Positions 38,259 to 46,850 are shown, counted from the stretch's first letter. The stretch: DNA of 64,000 bases from JAICXG01 sp036494545 (GCA_036494545.1 DASXOB010000025.1:62001-126000); one strand, 5' to 3'. Made by a program: numbers and translations. Notes: generated by a model from the sequence alone, not told the origin.

Positions 38259-39437
38259 GTGATACGATTTCAGCGATCCGTTTCTTTCTTTGGGGCCATT
38301 GTTTGCTTGGTCGGTTCGGTTGCTTTTGGGCGGGCACAGGTCGCACCGCCTACTCCCGCCGAGCGCCAGGGACAGGTGACGCAGCCGACGGCGATTGGGG
38401 TAGATTACGGCAAGCTCGATAAGATCGCTTCGCTTCTCCGTGCTCGTAACACCGAGCAGTTCGCGATCAAGACCGCCCAAGGGATCGACGAGGCTTGTTA
38501 CGTATCCATTGGCGGCATTGAACAGTGGGTCACCATTCGCGGTGAAGATCGAGCTAACCCCGTCCTGTTGTTTCTCCATGGCGGGCCGGGTGATGTGACC
38601 AATCCATGGAGCTTCGCGCTCTTTGCTCCGTGGCAAAGATATTTCACGATCGTGCAGTGGGACCAAAGGGACGCGGGTCGAACACTGCCAAAGAATGGTC
38701 CCGGTGAGGCCTCGACCATGACGATCAATCGGATGGCTCAGGATGGAGTAGAACTAGCGGAGTATCTGACTAAGCACCTGGAGAAAGAGAAGGTCATCGT
38801 GGTCGCTCATTCATTTGGAACGATCCTCGGCCTGCGGATGGTGCGCTTAAGACCCAGCCTCTTCTACGCTTACGTCGGCACAGGTCAGGTGGCGGATGAG
38901 ACAAGGAATTATGCGGTGGCTTACGATGCATTATTAAAAAAAGCCGAAGCATTAGCTGACCATCAGGCTCAGGACGAATTGCGCCGGATCGGTCCGCCAC
39001 CTTATAAGTCCGGCGAAGGCTATCGCGTGCAACGGAAATGGGCCAATCGCTTCGAGGGTGCGGATCAATTCCTCTACGGCACGATCGGCCTGACGCTGGT
39101 GGCCCCGGGTAATTCCGTGCAGGACCTTTACGACTCAGCCGACGGTCAGGAGTTAAGTGCCGGACGTCTCGTCCCGCAGACTACATCTGCGGGGCCAAAG
39201 GAGATCGGGCTTAGGTTTGCCACGCCCATTTTCTTTTTCGAAGGCGACGAAGACTTCACCACTCCGACCGCACTTGCGCGTGAGTATCTGGCGGCGCTCC
39301 AAGCGCCGAAAAAAGAGTTTATCTCGATTAAGGGCGGGCACTTTGCTGTCTTCACGAATTCAAACGACTTTCTAAGAGAGCTGGTCGGCAGAGTTCGTCC
39401 GCTAGCGTTAGGGGCAGACATTCCCGCGAACAAATGA
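38259..39437 (+). CDS. Alpha/beta hydrolase, proline-iminopeptidase-like, exported
   Basis: 392 residues. A hydrophobic N-terminus (FFGAIVCLVGSVAFGRAQ) suggests export. The core has the oxyanion HGGPG motif (LFLHGGPGD), WDQRDAGRT typical of prolyl iminopeptidases, the nucleophile elbow VVAHSFGT (A-H-S-F-G instead of G-x-S-x-G), the acid in EGDEDFTTP and the base in KGGHFAVFTN. It likely cleaves N-terminal amino acids or esters. The start is GTG 38259; a TTG at 38247 lies inside the attC-like box and is less likely. Confidence 0.82.
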   Translation: MIRFQRSVSFFGAIVCLVGSVAFGRAQVAPPTPAERQGQVTQPTAIGVDYGKLDKIASLLRARNTEQFAIKTAQGIDEACYVSIGGIEQWVTIRGEDRANPVLLFLHGGPGDVTNPWSFALFAPWQRYFTIVQWDQRDAGRTLPKNGPGEASTMTINRMAQDGVELAEYLTKHLEKEKVIVVAHSFGTILGLRMVRLRPSLFYAYVGTGQVADETRNYAVAYDALLKKAEALADHQAQDELRRIGPPPYKSGEGYRVQRKWANRFEGADQFLYGTIGLTLVAPGNSVQDLYDSADGQELSAGRLVPQTTSAGPKEIGLRFATPIFFFEGDEDFTTPTALAREYLAALQAPKKEFISIKGGHFAVFTNSNDFLRELVGRVRPLALGADIPANK

Positions 39438-39556
39438 GACCTATCAAGGACTATCCGGCAACTTTGGACTGTCCTTATGGTTAGCTTCGACGTGCGAACG
39501 TTATCTCCCCTCGCCCGGTCGCTGAATCCCGCTAAGCGCGTATGTTTCTATACTAC

Positions 39557-39638
39557 AAGTTGAGAGTTGAGAGATGATGGTTGAGAGTCCGGCAAAGCTC
39601 GCCGCTGCCAGTGGTGGCTCATCTTTCATTCGTTAGAC
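39557..39638 (+). repeat. attC-like cassette end 5 (copy A of an 82-bp repeat)
   Basis: Right end GGCTCATCTTTCATTC then GTTAGAC (39632-39638). The 82 bases 39557-39638 match 40079-40160 at about 80-85% identity, starting with AAGTTGAGAG and including a CCGCTG/CAGTGG hairpin. No convincing left box was found. Confidence 0.6.
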
Positions 39639-39681
39639 ACCATTTCTTGACGGAAATTCGCCGATCGTAGTTATAAGGTTT

Positions 39682-40077
39682 ATGAACTCCACCTGGCGCA
39701 AACACCTGATTATTTGTCTGTTTCTTGGGTTGTGGGCAATTCCAATTTACTTTCTGGATGCGGCGTCCACGCGAGAGGGAGGAGGCGGCGGTTGGATTAC
39801 GCTGGATTTCCGTGGCCTCATCTTTTGGATTTACATCACGTTACTCGCCATCCAGGTCGCCGTAAGTTCAATTGGCGTCCTGTCATTTCCTAAGCTCGGT
39901 CTGTTGCGTATTCACCTTTACTCAATGGTGTTGTCCGTAATCCTGCTCGTCGTGGGATTCGCCGGTTATGGAAAACTGCTGCGGTCTCGGGTCACCTCTC
40001 TAGAGGAAGCTCCGGTCGGCACGCGGTCCCAAGCGCCTAACGAAGCGATGCAGCGAAGGGCGGACCGCTGTATTTAG
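39682..40077 (+). CDS. Small membrane protein with an attC-encoded tail
   Basis: 131 residues with three hydrophobic helices (LIICLFLGLWAIPIYFL, LIFWIYITLLAIQVAVSSIG, LYSMVLSVILLVVGFAGYG). I recognise no family. The last codons read APNEAMQRRADRCI and are encoded by the left half of the attC-like element (GCCTAACGAAGCGATGCAGC at 40035-40054). Tails of the NEAMQR type are what read-through into such sites gives, so the natural C-terminus is partly made by the recombination site. Confidence 0.65.
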   Translation: MNSTWRKHLIICLFLGLWAIPIYFLDAASTREGGGGGWITLDFRGLIFWIYITLLAIQVAVSSIGVLSFPKLGLLRIHLYSMVLSVILLVVGFAGYGKLLRSRVTSLEEAPVGTRSQAPNEAMQRRADRCI

Positions 40078-40160
40078 AAAGTTGAGGGCTGAGAGATGAT
40101 AGTTGAGAGTCTCGCAAAGCTTGCCGCCGCCAGCGGTGGCTCATCTTGTTCTCGGAAGAC
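40035..40160 (+). repeat. attC-like cassette end 6 (contains copy B of the 82-bp repeat)
   Basis: Left box GCCTAAC (40035-40041) then GAAGCGATGCAGCG; right part GGCTCATCTTGTTCTC then GGAAGAC (40154-40160), where GTT has become GGA. A GCCGCCG/CGGTGGC hairpin lies within. 126 bp. The damaged right box should make it poor or inactive. Confidence 0.6.
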
Positions 40161-40175
40161 CTCAAACCATACATC

Positions 40176-40511
40176 ATGAAACATCACTACATCAGTGCCA
40201 CTATACGATACCTTCTCGCGGCGGCGTTCGCCGCTTGCTGGCTGGGCACGGCACTCGCCTCCGAGCAAAGCGACATGATCGCGAAGCTACAGCAGTCAGG
40301 CCAGCTTCGCCTGGACTGCAACGCGGGGAAAGCATGGCTCGATCCCAATCTGTGGCAAGCGGTCGACGCGGACGCCAAAGGAAACTTCGCTCGGACCATT
40401 TTCGAGAGTTGCCACTCCGTCCCAGCTCTTAAAAGCATCACCATTTACGACGCGCAGTCCTCAAAGAAGCTTGCCACCTACTCAAAGGAGGCTGGCTTGA
40501 AAGTCGATTAG
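40176..40511 (+). CDS. Secreted small hypothetical protein
   Basis: 111 residues from the ATG at 40176. A signal peptide (YLLAAAFAACWLGTALASE) leads into a mature domain of about 80 residues with a paired cysteine pattern (LDCNAGKAWLDPNLW and FESCHSVPALKS), which could form one disulfide. The ending SITIYDAQSSKKLATYS is beta-like. I do not recognise the family. It sits between two attC-like elements and is therefore a typical cassette gene of unknown function. Confidence 0.65.
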   Translation: MKHHYISATIRYLLAAAFAACWLGTALASEQSDMIAKLQQSGQLRLDCNAGKAWLDPNLWQAVDADAKGNFARTIFESCHSVPALKSITIYDAQSSKKLATYSKEAGLKVD

Positions 40512-40532
40512 GGTGAGAGCGGCACGGAAGAG

Positions 40533-40639
40533 GTCTTACCAAGCGATGGCGAACAGTCGCCCGGCGTGTGTTCACATTTTTCGTCACTTCCTACCACGCG
40601 AGTGCAAGCTCGCGGTCGCTCATCTTATTCTCGTTAGAC
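40533..40639 (+). repeat. attC-like cassette end 7
   Basis: Left box GTCTTAC (40533-40539) then CAAGCGATGG, clearly like the left half of element 6; a CGCGAG/CTCGCG hairpin inside; right end CGCTCATCTTATTCTC then GTTAGAC (40633-40639). 107 bp. Confidence 0.65.
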
Positions 40640-40700
40640 CCAGGGCCCGCTGTACTTCTACCGCCGTCTCGCTCAACACAACGCGTGGCTTAAATTCCCA

Positions 40701-41426
40701 ATGAAAGGTTCCTATCTCACGACATATCCGGCCCATTTCGCCCGACTAAGTGCGTCGTTGCAGGGCGACGAGTTATTCAGCGCCGCGGTTGGCGGAAACT
40801 TTTTGGCGTCGGGCAAACTCCAGTATTCGCTTTTGGCAAGCCTGGGCCTGGCTGCGGAGGATTTTGTTTTGGACATCGGGTGCGGCAGTGGGCGTCTCGC
40901 CTGCCAGCTCGCGCACCTTCCTCAACTGCGCTATTTGGGAACGGACATTGTTCCGGAGCTCCTGGAGTATGCGCGGCGAATTACGCGGAGGCCCGACTGG
41001 GAATTCCGTTTGACTGATGGCATGTCTATTCCCTGCGCCGACGGAGTGGCCGACATCGTGTGCTTCTTTTCTGTCTTCACCCATCTTAAGCACGAGGAGA
41101 GCTATCGGTATTTACGCGAAGCCAGGCGCGCTTTGCGAGCAGGCGGAAAAATCGTTTTCTCGTTTCTGGAGTTCAAGATTCCAAGCCACTGGGCTGTGTT
41201 CCAGGCAATGATCGATCACGGCACCGCGACCGATCATCTCAACCAGTTTATGGATCGTGATGGCATCCAGGCTTTCGCCCACTATCTCGATTTACAAATC
41301 CAGAACATCTGGCCGGGAGGTGTCCCTCATATCCCGTTTGAGGGCGAGGTTCTCTGGGACGATGGGCGCGTACAGACGGGGATGGGTGACATCGGCCATT
41401 CCGTTTGCGTGTTGACAAAAAAGTGA
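40701..41426 (+). CDS. Class I SAM-dependent methyltransferase
   Basis: 241 residues, cytoplasmic. Motif I is VLDIGCGSGRLA, motif II region LRYLGTDIVPELLEYA, and the post-motif GMSIPCADGVADIVCFFSVF matches Methyltransf_11/25. The C-terminal region (HFxxxEGEVLWDDGRVQTG) closes the fold without further domains. The substrate is unknown; small-molecule or lipid-sugar targets are typical. ATG 40701 follows the preceding attC-like box by 61 bases. Confidence 0.85.
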   Translation: MKGSYLTTYPAHFARLSASLQGDELFSAAVGGNFLASGKLQYSLLASLGLAAEDFVLDIGCGSGRLACQLAHLPQLRYLGTDIVPELLEYARRITRRPDWEFRLTDGMSIPCADGVADIVCFFSVFTHLKHEESYRYLREARRALRAGGKIVFSFLEFKIPSHWAVFQAMIDHGTATDHLNQFMDRDGIQAFAHYLDLQIQNIWPGGVPHIPFEGEVLWDDGRVQTGMGDIGHSVCVLTKK

Positions 41427-41440
41427 GCCTTATACGAAAG

Positions 41441-41555
41441 GCGTAACCTGGTGCCGCAGCCTGCACCTTGATGTCGGGCCTGTTTCTGGTTATGCGAAGC
41501 GCGGGCGTCGGGAGCCAAAGCAGACTCCACGTTCGTTGACCTTTTCTCGTTAGAC
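41441..41555 (+). repeat. attC-like cassette end 8
   Basis: Left box GCGTAAC (41441-41447) then CTGGTGCCGCAGCC; right end CGTTGACCTTTTCTC then GTTAGAC (41549-41555). 115 bp. The FG-GAP gene on the other strand ends 4 bases further. Confidence 0.6.
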
Positions 41556-41559
41556 GTTA

Positions 41560-43161
41560 CTACTGACTCTCCGTCACCACCAGCTCCTGGTCTGCAGGGA
41601 CTCTGCTCAGGGTTTGGATAATGCCACTTGGCCAGGTGATGACGACGGATTTGACCTTGGTCGATTTGCCCAACCCGAAATGGAGCGGTGTGGACTGTTG
41701 CGAGAGGTAGTGACCCATTGAGCCATTGTTTTCACGATACGTGACCTGTTGGCCAGCTGTTACCACCACTCTCGCGCCAAGACCGTCGCGATTGCTGACC
41801 GTGCCCACTAACTTGATCTTAAGCCAGTGAAAAGCGTCGCCCTCGTTGTGAAAGAGAAATAACGGCCCTGTGACAAAATCGGTGTTATCTTCCCCATTGT
41901 TCGTGAAGATATCGAGAAAGCCGTCATTATCGTAGTCGCCCCAGGAGGCGCCACGACCGCGGCTGACCGCCATGGCTTGGACACCGGCTCTTGCTGCGAC
42001 GTCTTTGAAGGTGCCGTCTCGCTTATTTTGATAGAGGTAATTAGGGCCCTTACCGTCCGGATCGGTTCCGGAATTAACGACATAGAGGTCGAGATAGCCG
42101 TCGTTATCAAAATCTCCCCAACCCGCCGCGCGGTTATTGCTTAGTGCGCCGAGCCCGGCTGCATCGGTGACATCGGTAAAAGTACCGTCGCCATTATTCT
42201 TGTAGAGAGTTTGTTTAACTGCGACGTCCGTTCCGCGGCTGACAAAGAGATCCAGGTTGCCGTCGTTGTTGAAATCGCCCCAGACAGCACTCCTTCCCTC
42301 GGTGAGTGGCTGGATGCCGGCTTCGTCAGTGACGTCGGTAAAGGTACCATCACCGTTATTCTTGAAGAGCTTGTCACGGTTAGCATGGGATGCTTCGACA
42401 TCACTCATGAAAATATCCGGATAGCCATCGTTATTGTAGTCGGCGAAGTCGACTTCATTGTACTGCAAACTGCCTAGCCCGGCAGCGATCGCCATGTTGG
42501 TAAAAGTTCCGTCCCCGTTGTTGTGATAGAGGACAAGGTCGGTCGCGAGGTTGCCCAGGAGAAGGTCGGGATAGCCATCACGATCGTAGTCGCCCCAGGC
42601 AACACTTCGTCCCTGGCCCCAGGTGTCATCCGTCCCGGCGTCCACCGTGACATCGGAAAAAATGAAACCTCCGAGGTTCTCTTCTGTCCGATCGGATTTC
42701 GTCCCAAGGGTGGTTCCATGCCTTGCGCCGGTGGTTATATGAAGGTCGAGCAAACCGTCATTATTGTAATCGCAGAGGCCGTTGCCGTGCTTGTCTCCCT
42801 TTCCTTCCATACCCGTAGAAGCAAAGATATTGGTAAAGGTTCCGTCGCCGTTGTTCTTGTAGAAATAGGGAGGGGAATTGTAGTGGTTATCGACCCACAG
42901 GTCCAGGTAGCCGTCTCCGTCGAAGTCGCCCCAGGAGGGATTTCCAAAGGGCGTGCCGGTCGCGGCCAGGCCGGCGGCCGCGGTTACATTGGTAAAGACC
43001 GGGAAGCTCAGCTGCGGTTGCTGCGAAGATTGCTTGGTCTCGTCCTTTCCCGCCATCGCGATCGACGTGACAAGACAAAGCAATGTTGCCAAGCCACATA
43101 GAAGCGATGTCCGAACGATAGAAGTGCGAAGTGTTGGTTGAATGCGAGTCCCTGGGTTCAT
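41560..43161 (-). CDS. Secreted FG-GAP/VCBS repeat protein with ASPIC/UnbV domain
   Basis: 533 residues. Signal region TSLLCGLATLLCLVTSIAMA. Seven calcium-binding FG-GAP-type repeats are visible by their loops (DFDGDGYLDL, DYNNDGLLDL, DYDRDGYPDL, DYNNDGYPDI, DFNNDGNLDL, DFDNDGYLDL, DYDNDGFLDI), forming an integrin-like propeller. The C-terminal 90 residues are an ASPIC/UnbV domain (WLKIKLVGTVSNRDGLGARV ... HFGLGKSTKVKSV). This pairing is frequent in Verrucomicrobia, Planctomycetes and Acidobacteria. It is the only gene in the cassette array on the minus strand. Confidence 0.9.
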   Translation of the reverse strand: MNPGTRIQPTLRTSIVRTSLLCGLATLLCLVTSIAMAGKDETKQSSQQPQLSFPVFTNVTAAAGLAATGTPFGNPSWGDFDGDGYLDLWVDNHYNSPPYFYKNNGDGTFTNIFASTGMEGKGDKHGNGLCDYNNDGLLDLHITTGARHGTTLGTKSDRTEENLGGFIFSDVTVDAGTDDTWGQGRSVAWGDYDRDGYPDLLLGNLATDLVLYHNNGDGTFTNMAIAAGLGSLQYNEVDFADYNNDGYPDIFMSDVEASHANRDKLFKNNGDGTFTDVTDEAGIQPLTEGRSAVWGDFNNDGNLDLFVSRGTDVAVKQTLYKNNGDGTFTDVTDAAGLGALSNNRAAGWGDFDNDGYLDLYVVNSGTDPDGKGPNYLYQNKRDGTFKDVAARAGVQAMAVSRGRGASWGDYDNDGFLDIFTNNGEDNTDFVTGPLFLFHNEGDAFHWLKIKLVGTVSNRDGLGARVVVTAGQQVTYRENNGSMGHYLSQQSTPLHFGLGKSTKVKSVVITWPSGIIQTLSRVPADQELVVTESQ

Positions 43162-43285
43162 AAGGTGTCGAGTTTTTCAGCCTTGCCCCGAACTGTCAAG
43201 GTAAATTCTCATTGAAACCGGCGCGGCGCGACCATCACGGACGAATTACAGATCCACCCAGCGCGTCATCGCAGACAACGAGATC

Positions 43286-43546
43286 GTGATCGTCAACGTG
43301 GAGGTGGTCCGGACCGGTTCCTTGATTTTAGCAAGCGGGCCGAAGGAAAAGAGTGCCGAAAATCTGCTCGCGCTGCCTTATCCAAAGCTGGCAACGAAGA
43401 ATGAAGAGGACCGCGAGACCCACCACCTCCATTGGCCGCAAGGCCGGATGATTTCACGCGAAGCGGCGCTTCTTCGTTTGCCTGGTTCGGATTGGGTTTT
43501 AGAAGGGCACTTTAGTGGCTCAATAACATTTCAGGCCATGGCATGA
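43286..43546 (+). CDS. Uncertain short ORF
   Basis: An 86-codon frame from a GTG at 43286 (VEVVRTGSLILASGPKEK, then LRLPGSDWVLEGHFSGSITF). It lies in the 554-bp gap between the FG-GAP gene and the Hint-domain gene, with no ribosome site and no family resemblance I can name. The composition looks coding-like, so it may be a real gene or the end of a broken one. Nothing else is visible in this gap apart from the ribosome site of the next gene. Confidence 0.3.
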   Translation: MIVNVEVVRTGSLILASGPKEKSAENLLALPYPKLATKNEEDRETHHLHWPQGRMISREAALLRLPGSDWVLEGHFSGSITFQAMA

Positions 43547-43715
43547 GTGCTGTCCCCGTCACCTTAATAAGGGCACGGGCAGCGGCCTAGCCTGGTCAAG
43601 ATGAGAAGGCCACGGGGTAGAACTCTTCTCTTTGGGATAAGCAGCCTCCTCTTTCGCGATTTCTCTTGCTGACGCCCATGACGGGGCATAAGACACAGGC
43701 AAGGAGGAATTCACG

Positions 43716-45209
43716 ATGACAGATCTGTCTCGACTGCAACTCGCCTGCATTCTCGCCCCGGGTCTCACCCGCCGCGATCTCAAACTGGCTTCGGTAACTG
43801 CGGCTGACGGTTCGGCGCTCTTTGTCGCCGCCAATCGCAAGCGCAATAGCTTCTGGGTTGAAGGAACTGGCCACGATGGCATTCGCCGCCATTTTCAAAT
43901 GGTCGCCCACGTCGCGGGCCCGCCACCGGGCAGGAATCGTTTCCCTCATATGATCAATAAATGGAGCGTCTATGAAAATGGCCGGCGCATTTTTCGATTC
44001 AGCGTTTCCTTTTCGCGGGCGGATAAATTGCTCGGGATGGCAGCGGCGGCCTTTCGCGCTGATGGAGCTGCCGCCACCAAATATGTGCAACTGATGTGCG
44101 ATGGATCGCGCGCCACCAAAGACGGAGTTATTTCGATGCGCGGCATTCATGACGGCACACATTTTCGTGAGCCCTTGGAAGCAACGATCGATCTGCGCAA
44201 GAAAGGCCTGCTGCAGGCCGAAACGCCTTTCAGCCGCTGGATGGAAGAAGCTTTCCATGACGAACTGCCGCGCCTGCAGCATTTCAGGCCACTGATGGAA
44301 TATGCTGCCGGTCGCTACATGGCGCGTTGGAATCGTCTACTCGGTTTGGTCGGACTCAACCTTAACTCGCCGCCGGAGAAACTCATGGACTATGAGAGTC
44401 CTTTCACGCCGAAGGAGGCCGCTGAATGTCCCACGAATTCGGCCAGCCCGTACGTGGTTGGCTGTTGCGACGTGCAGACTTCCACCGTCGGCGCCGGCAT
44501 CCTTTGCTACGCCGCGACGTCTGAAGCAGCAATCATCGACAATATCGGAGAAGGTATAGTCGATGCGCTGGTTTGGGCACAAACGTCCAGCGATGACGAT
44601 TCGAGCGACACGGACACCGGCGACGATACCAGTGACGATACCGGTGAGAGCGATACATCGGGGGACAGCGGCTCGGATGAGGGTCCTGGCAGCGACGATA
44701 GCGACCCTGGCTCTGGCGGAGACTGGGGCGGCGATGACGAAGGCGGCTTTGGTAGCGGCTGTTTTGTCAGTGGAACAAAGACCTACACGAGCAATGGGGC
44801 GGTAGGAATAGAGACAGTCCGCCCGGGCATGGAGGTTTGGACTTATGACACAGACAGCCAAAAGCCAGTCTTACGGCAAGTCCTTGACGCCTTTAAGCAT
44901 CACGCTACTGAGATTCTTACTCTCGACTTCGGGGGCGAGACAGTCCAGTGCACCGCTCCGCACCGCTTCTATACCGGAGTATGGACTGCGGCCGCCAGGC
45001 TCAGAATTGGGCAGCGCGTCCTTAATCGGGCCGGTGAATGGCTGAGTCTGCAAGGAATAACCCGAATGACTCATCCACAGCCCGTCTTCAATTTGTCGGT
45101 TGAAGGTTTACACAACTATTTTGTCGGCACGACGGCACTTCTCGTCCACAACGAAAAGGATAGTCATTTCCCTGAGGGAGATACTGGCTGGCCTGACGAC
45201 GTGGATTAG
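43716..45209 (+). CDS. Hint-domain (intein/Hedgehog-type autoprocessing) protein
   Basis: 497 residues, preceded by a strong AAGGAGG 8 bases before the ATG. Residues 1-285 form an unrecognised globular part. About 290-348 is an acidic Ser/Asp/Gly linker (SSDDDSSDTDTGDDTSDD and similar). From C349 (GCFVSGTKTYT) to N479 is a Hint domain with the T-x-x-H box (TAPH, T413-H416), QPVFNLSVEGLHNYFVG and the closing LLVHN. Hint domains cleave at the first Cys and at the terminal Asn. E480 follows the Asn, so no +1 nucleophile for splicing, and only 18 residues remain after it instead of a toxin. No signal peptide. A left attC box overlaps its 3' end. Confidence 0.85.
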   Translation: MTDLSRLQLACILAPGLTRRDLKLASVTAADGSALFVAANRKRNSFWVEGTGHDGIRRHFQMVAHVAGPPPGRNRFPHMINKWSVYENGRRIFRFSVSFSRADKLLGMAAAAFRADGAAATKYVQLMCDGSRATKDGVISMRGIHDGTHFREPLEATIDLRKKGLLQAETPFSRWMEEAFHDELPRLQHFRPLMEYAAGRYMARWNRLLGLVGLNLNSPPEKLMDYESPFTPKEAAECPTNSASPYVVGCCDVQTSTVGAGILCYAATSEAAIIDNIGEGIVDALVWAQTSSDDDSSDTDTGDDTSDDTGESDTSGDSGSDEGPGSDDSDPGSGGDWGGDDEGGFGSGCFVSGTKTYTSNGAVGIETVRPGMEVWTYDTDSQKPVLRQVLDAFKHHATEILTLDFGGETVQCTAPHRFYTGVWTAAARLRIGQRVLNRAGEWLSLQGITRMTHPQPVFNLSVEGLHNYFVGTTALLVHNEKDSHFPEGDTGWPDDVD

Positions 45210-45306
45210 GAACCAACATTTGCATCCTTTTTTCCATGACCTCACTTTTACCTCTGGCTACGGAGCGCGCCGCAGCTCGAAGCAGCCTGGCTTTGTCTCG
45301 TTAAAT
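45191..45306 (+). repeat. attC-like cassette end 9
   Basis: Left box GCCTGAC (45191-45197) inside the last codons of the Hint gene; right end CAGCCTGGCTTTGTCTC then GTTAAAT (45300-45306). 116 bp, GC-rich self-complementary centre (GCGCGCCGC). Confidence 0.6.
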
Positions 45307-45359
45307 AGACTAAGGCGGAGGCAGCTCCAACCTGTGATGCTGGCTGTTGGGAAGGGACG

Positions 45360-45950
45360 ATGACGAACCCTGATTCTCGAGTAACGATTCACATGGCGGC
45401 GAGCCTCGACGGCTTCATCGCTCGGAAGGACGGCGGCGTCGACTGGATGGAGACCTCAGACGAGTTCGCAGGCGGGGAAACGATGGACCCAGGATTCGTC
45501 GAATCCTTCCTCAAGACGATCGACTGCTACGTTATGGGATCGCGGACCTATGAGACTGCGCTGAGTTTTGAAGCAAAAGGGTTCGGGTGGTCCTACGGCG
45601 ACAAACCCACTTTCGTTCTCACTCGTCGCAAGCTGCCAAAGACGCGGGCTACAGTTGAGTTTTACTCAGGCGATCTGGCGCAGTTGGTAAATGGACGCCT
45701 GCGGCCCTCTTTCCGATCCATCTGGTTTGTTGGCGGCGGCGCCGTCTCCGGCGAATGCCTGCGGCGCGGACTGGCCGACGAAGTTCGTTATTCGATCCTG
45801 CCGATCTTGATCGGTGATGGCATCCCATTCTTCGACAAGCTCGATAAAGACGTCGCTCTCCATCTGACGGAGGTCAAAGCTTACAAGAGCGGTACGGTGG
45901 CACTTTGTTACGAGGTGCGAAATCACGACGAGTCACGCAAGGCCATTTGA
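45360..45950 (+). CDS. Dihydrofolate reductase / RibD C-terminal family protein
   Basis: 196 residues. The N-terminal VTIHMAASLDGFIARKDGGVDW is the hallmark of YyaP/YwjB-like RibD_C proteins; CYVMGSRTYETAL and IWFVGGGAVSGECLRRGLAD mark the NADPH fold, and SILPILIGDGIPFF the C-terminal strand. It probably reduces a small pterin- or flavin-like substrate; a trimethoprim-resistance role is conceivable but not supported. It starts 53 bases after attC-like element 9. Confidence 0.85.
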   Translation: MTNPDSRVTIHMAASLDGFIARKDGGVDWMETSDEFAGGETMDPGFVESFLKTIDCYVMGSRTYETALSFEAKGFGWSYGDKPTFVLTRRKLPKTRATVEFYSGDLAQLVNGRLRPSFRSIWFVGGGAVSGECLRRGLADEVRYSILPILIGDGIPFFDKLDKDVALHLTEVKAYKSGTVALCYEVRNHDESRKAI

Positions 45951-45952
45951 TG

Positions 45953-45987
45953 ACAATATGCTGCGGCTCATTTTGCTCTCGTTAGGC
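45953..45987 (+). repeat. attC-like cassette end 10 (right end only)
   Basis: GGCTCATTTTGCTCTC then GTTAGGC (45981-45987). The distance to the gene stop is only about 30 bases, and no left box is apparent, so the site is either short or extends into the gene. Confidence 0.5.
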
Positions 45988-46013
45988 GGCGATTCCCGCA
46001 AAGGAGGAACATC

Positions 46014-46850
46014 ATGACAAATCATCAGATCACAGGCGGTGGAGGTATCCAACTCAACGTCATTGAAGCCGGAAACCCGGGCGGACATCCGATTCTATTC
46101 ATCCATGGCTTCTCACAATGTTGGCTGGCGTGGAGCCGGCAACTCAATTCCGACCTGGCCAACGACTTTCGGCTTGTGGCGATCGACTTGCGCGGTCATG
46201 GCCTCTCCGACAAGCCCCGTGATGCCTACGCTGATTCGAGACTTTGGGCCGATGACATCAACGCGGTCATCCAAACTCTGCGTTTGGATCGACCGATCCT
46301 CTGTTCCTGGTCGTATGGGCTCGTACCTCTCGACTACATTCGGCATTATGGCGATAAGGACATCGGGGGCCTTCACCTTGTCGGCGCTCTGACGAAGCTC
46401 GGCGGCGAGGATGCAATGTTGGTTCTTACTCCAGAGGTCCTCGCCGCCGCACCCGGCCTGTTTGCCACCGATACGGAGCAGACCGTGCACAATCTCCGGG
46501 ACTTCATACGCATGCTCTTCGCGCGACAGCTCTCGGCCGAAGACCTATATCTGGTCCTGGGCTACAACGTCTCCGTGCCGCCACACGTCCGCCAGGCACT
46601 CCTTTCTCGCGTTGTCGATAACGACGATCTTCTGCCGAAAATACGGAAACCTGTCCTGATCACGCACAGCAATAACGACGCGGTAGTCAAATCTTCTGTC
46701 GTTGATCAGCACAAGGCGCTCATTCCGCACGCGCAAATCCACATCATGGCCAATGCCGGACATGCGCCCTTTTGGGATGACGCGGCAGCCTTCAATGCCC
46801 GGCTCCGTGCCTTTGCCGAGAACCCGTCTAACTTGACGGCCTTCCAATAG
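46014..46850 (+). CDS. Alpha/beta hydrolase
   Basis: 278 residues with a strong AAAGGAGG before the ATG. The oxyanion loop is ILFIHGFSQCW, followed by AIDLRGHGLSDKP; the nucleophile elbow is ILCSWSYGLVP (S-W-S-Y-G); the acid lies in ITHSNNDAVVK and the base in ANAGHAPFWDDAAAF. The lid pattern resembles haloperoxidases and esterases. It is cytoplasmic. Substrate unknown. The last codons overlap the left box of attC-like element 11. Confidence 0.87.
   Translation: MTNHQITGGGGIQLNVIEAGNPGGHPILFIHGFSQCWLAWSRQLNSDLANDFRLVAIDLRGHGLSDKPRDAYADSRLWADDINAVIQTLRLDRPILCSWSYGLVPLDYIRHYGDKDIGGLHLVGALTKLGGEDAMLVLTPEVLAAAPGLFATDTEQTVHNLRDFIRMLFARQLSAEDLYLVLGYNVSVPPHVRQALLSRVVDNDDLLPKIRKPVLITHSNNDAVVKSSVVDQHKALIPHAQIHIMANAGHAPFWDDAAAFNARLRAFAENPSNLTAFQ

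Noticed and set aside
43716..45209. True protein-splicing intein
   Set aside because: There is no Cys, Ser or Thr after the terminal Asn (Glu instead) and no recognisable host protein split by the domain; a Hint autoprocessing protein fits better.
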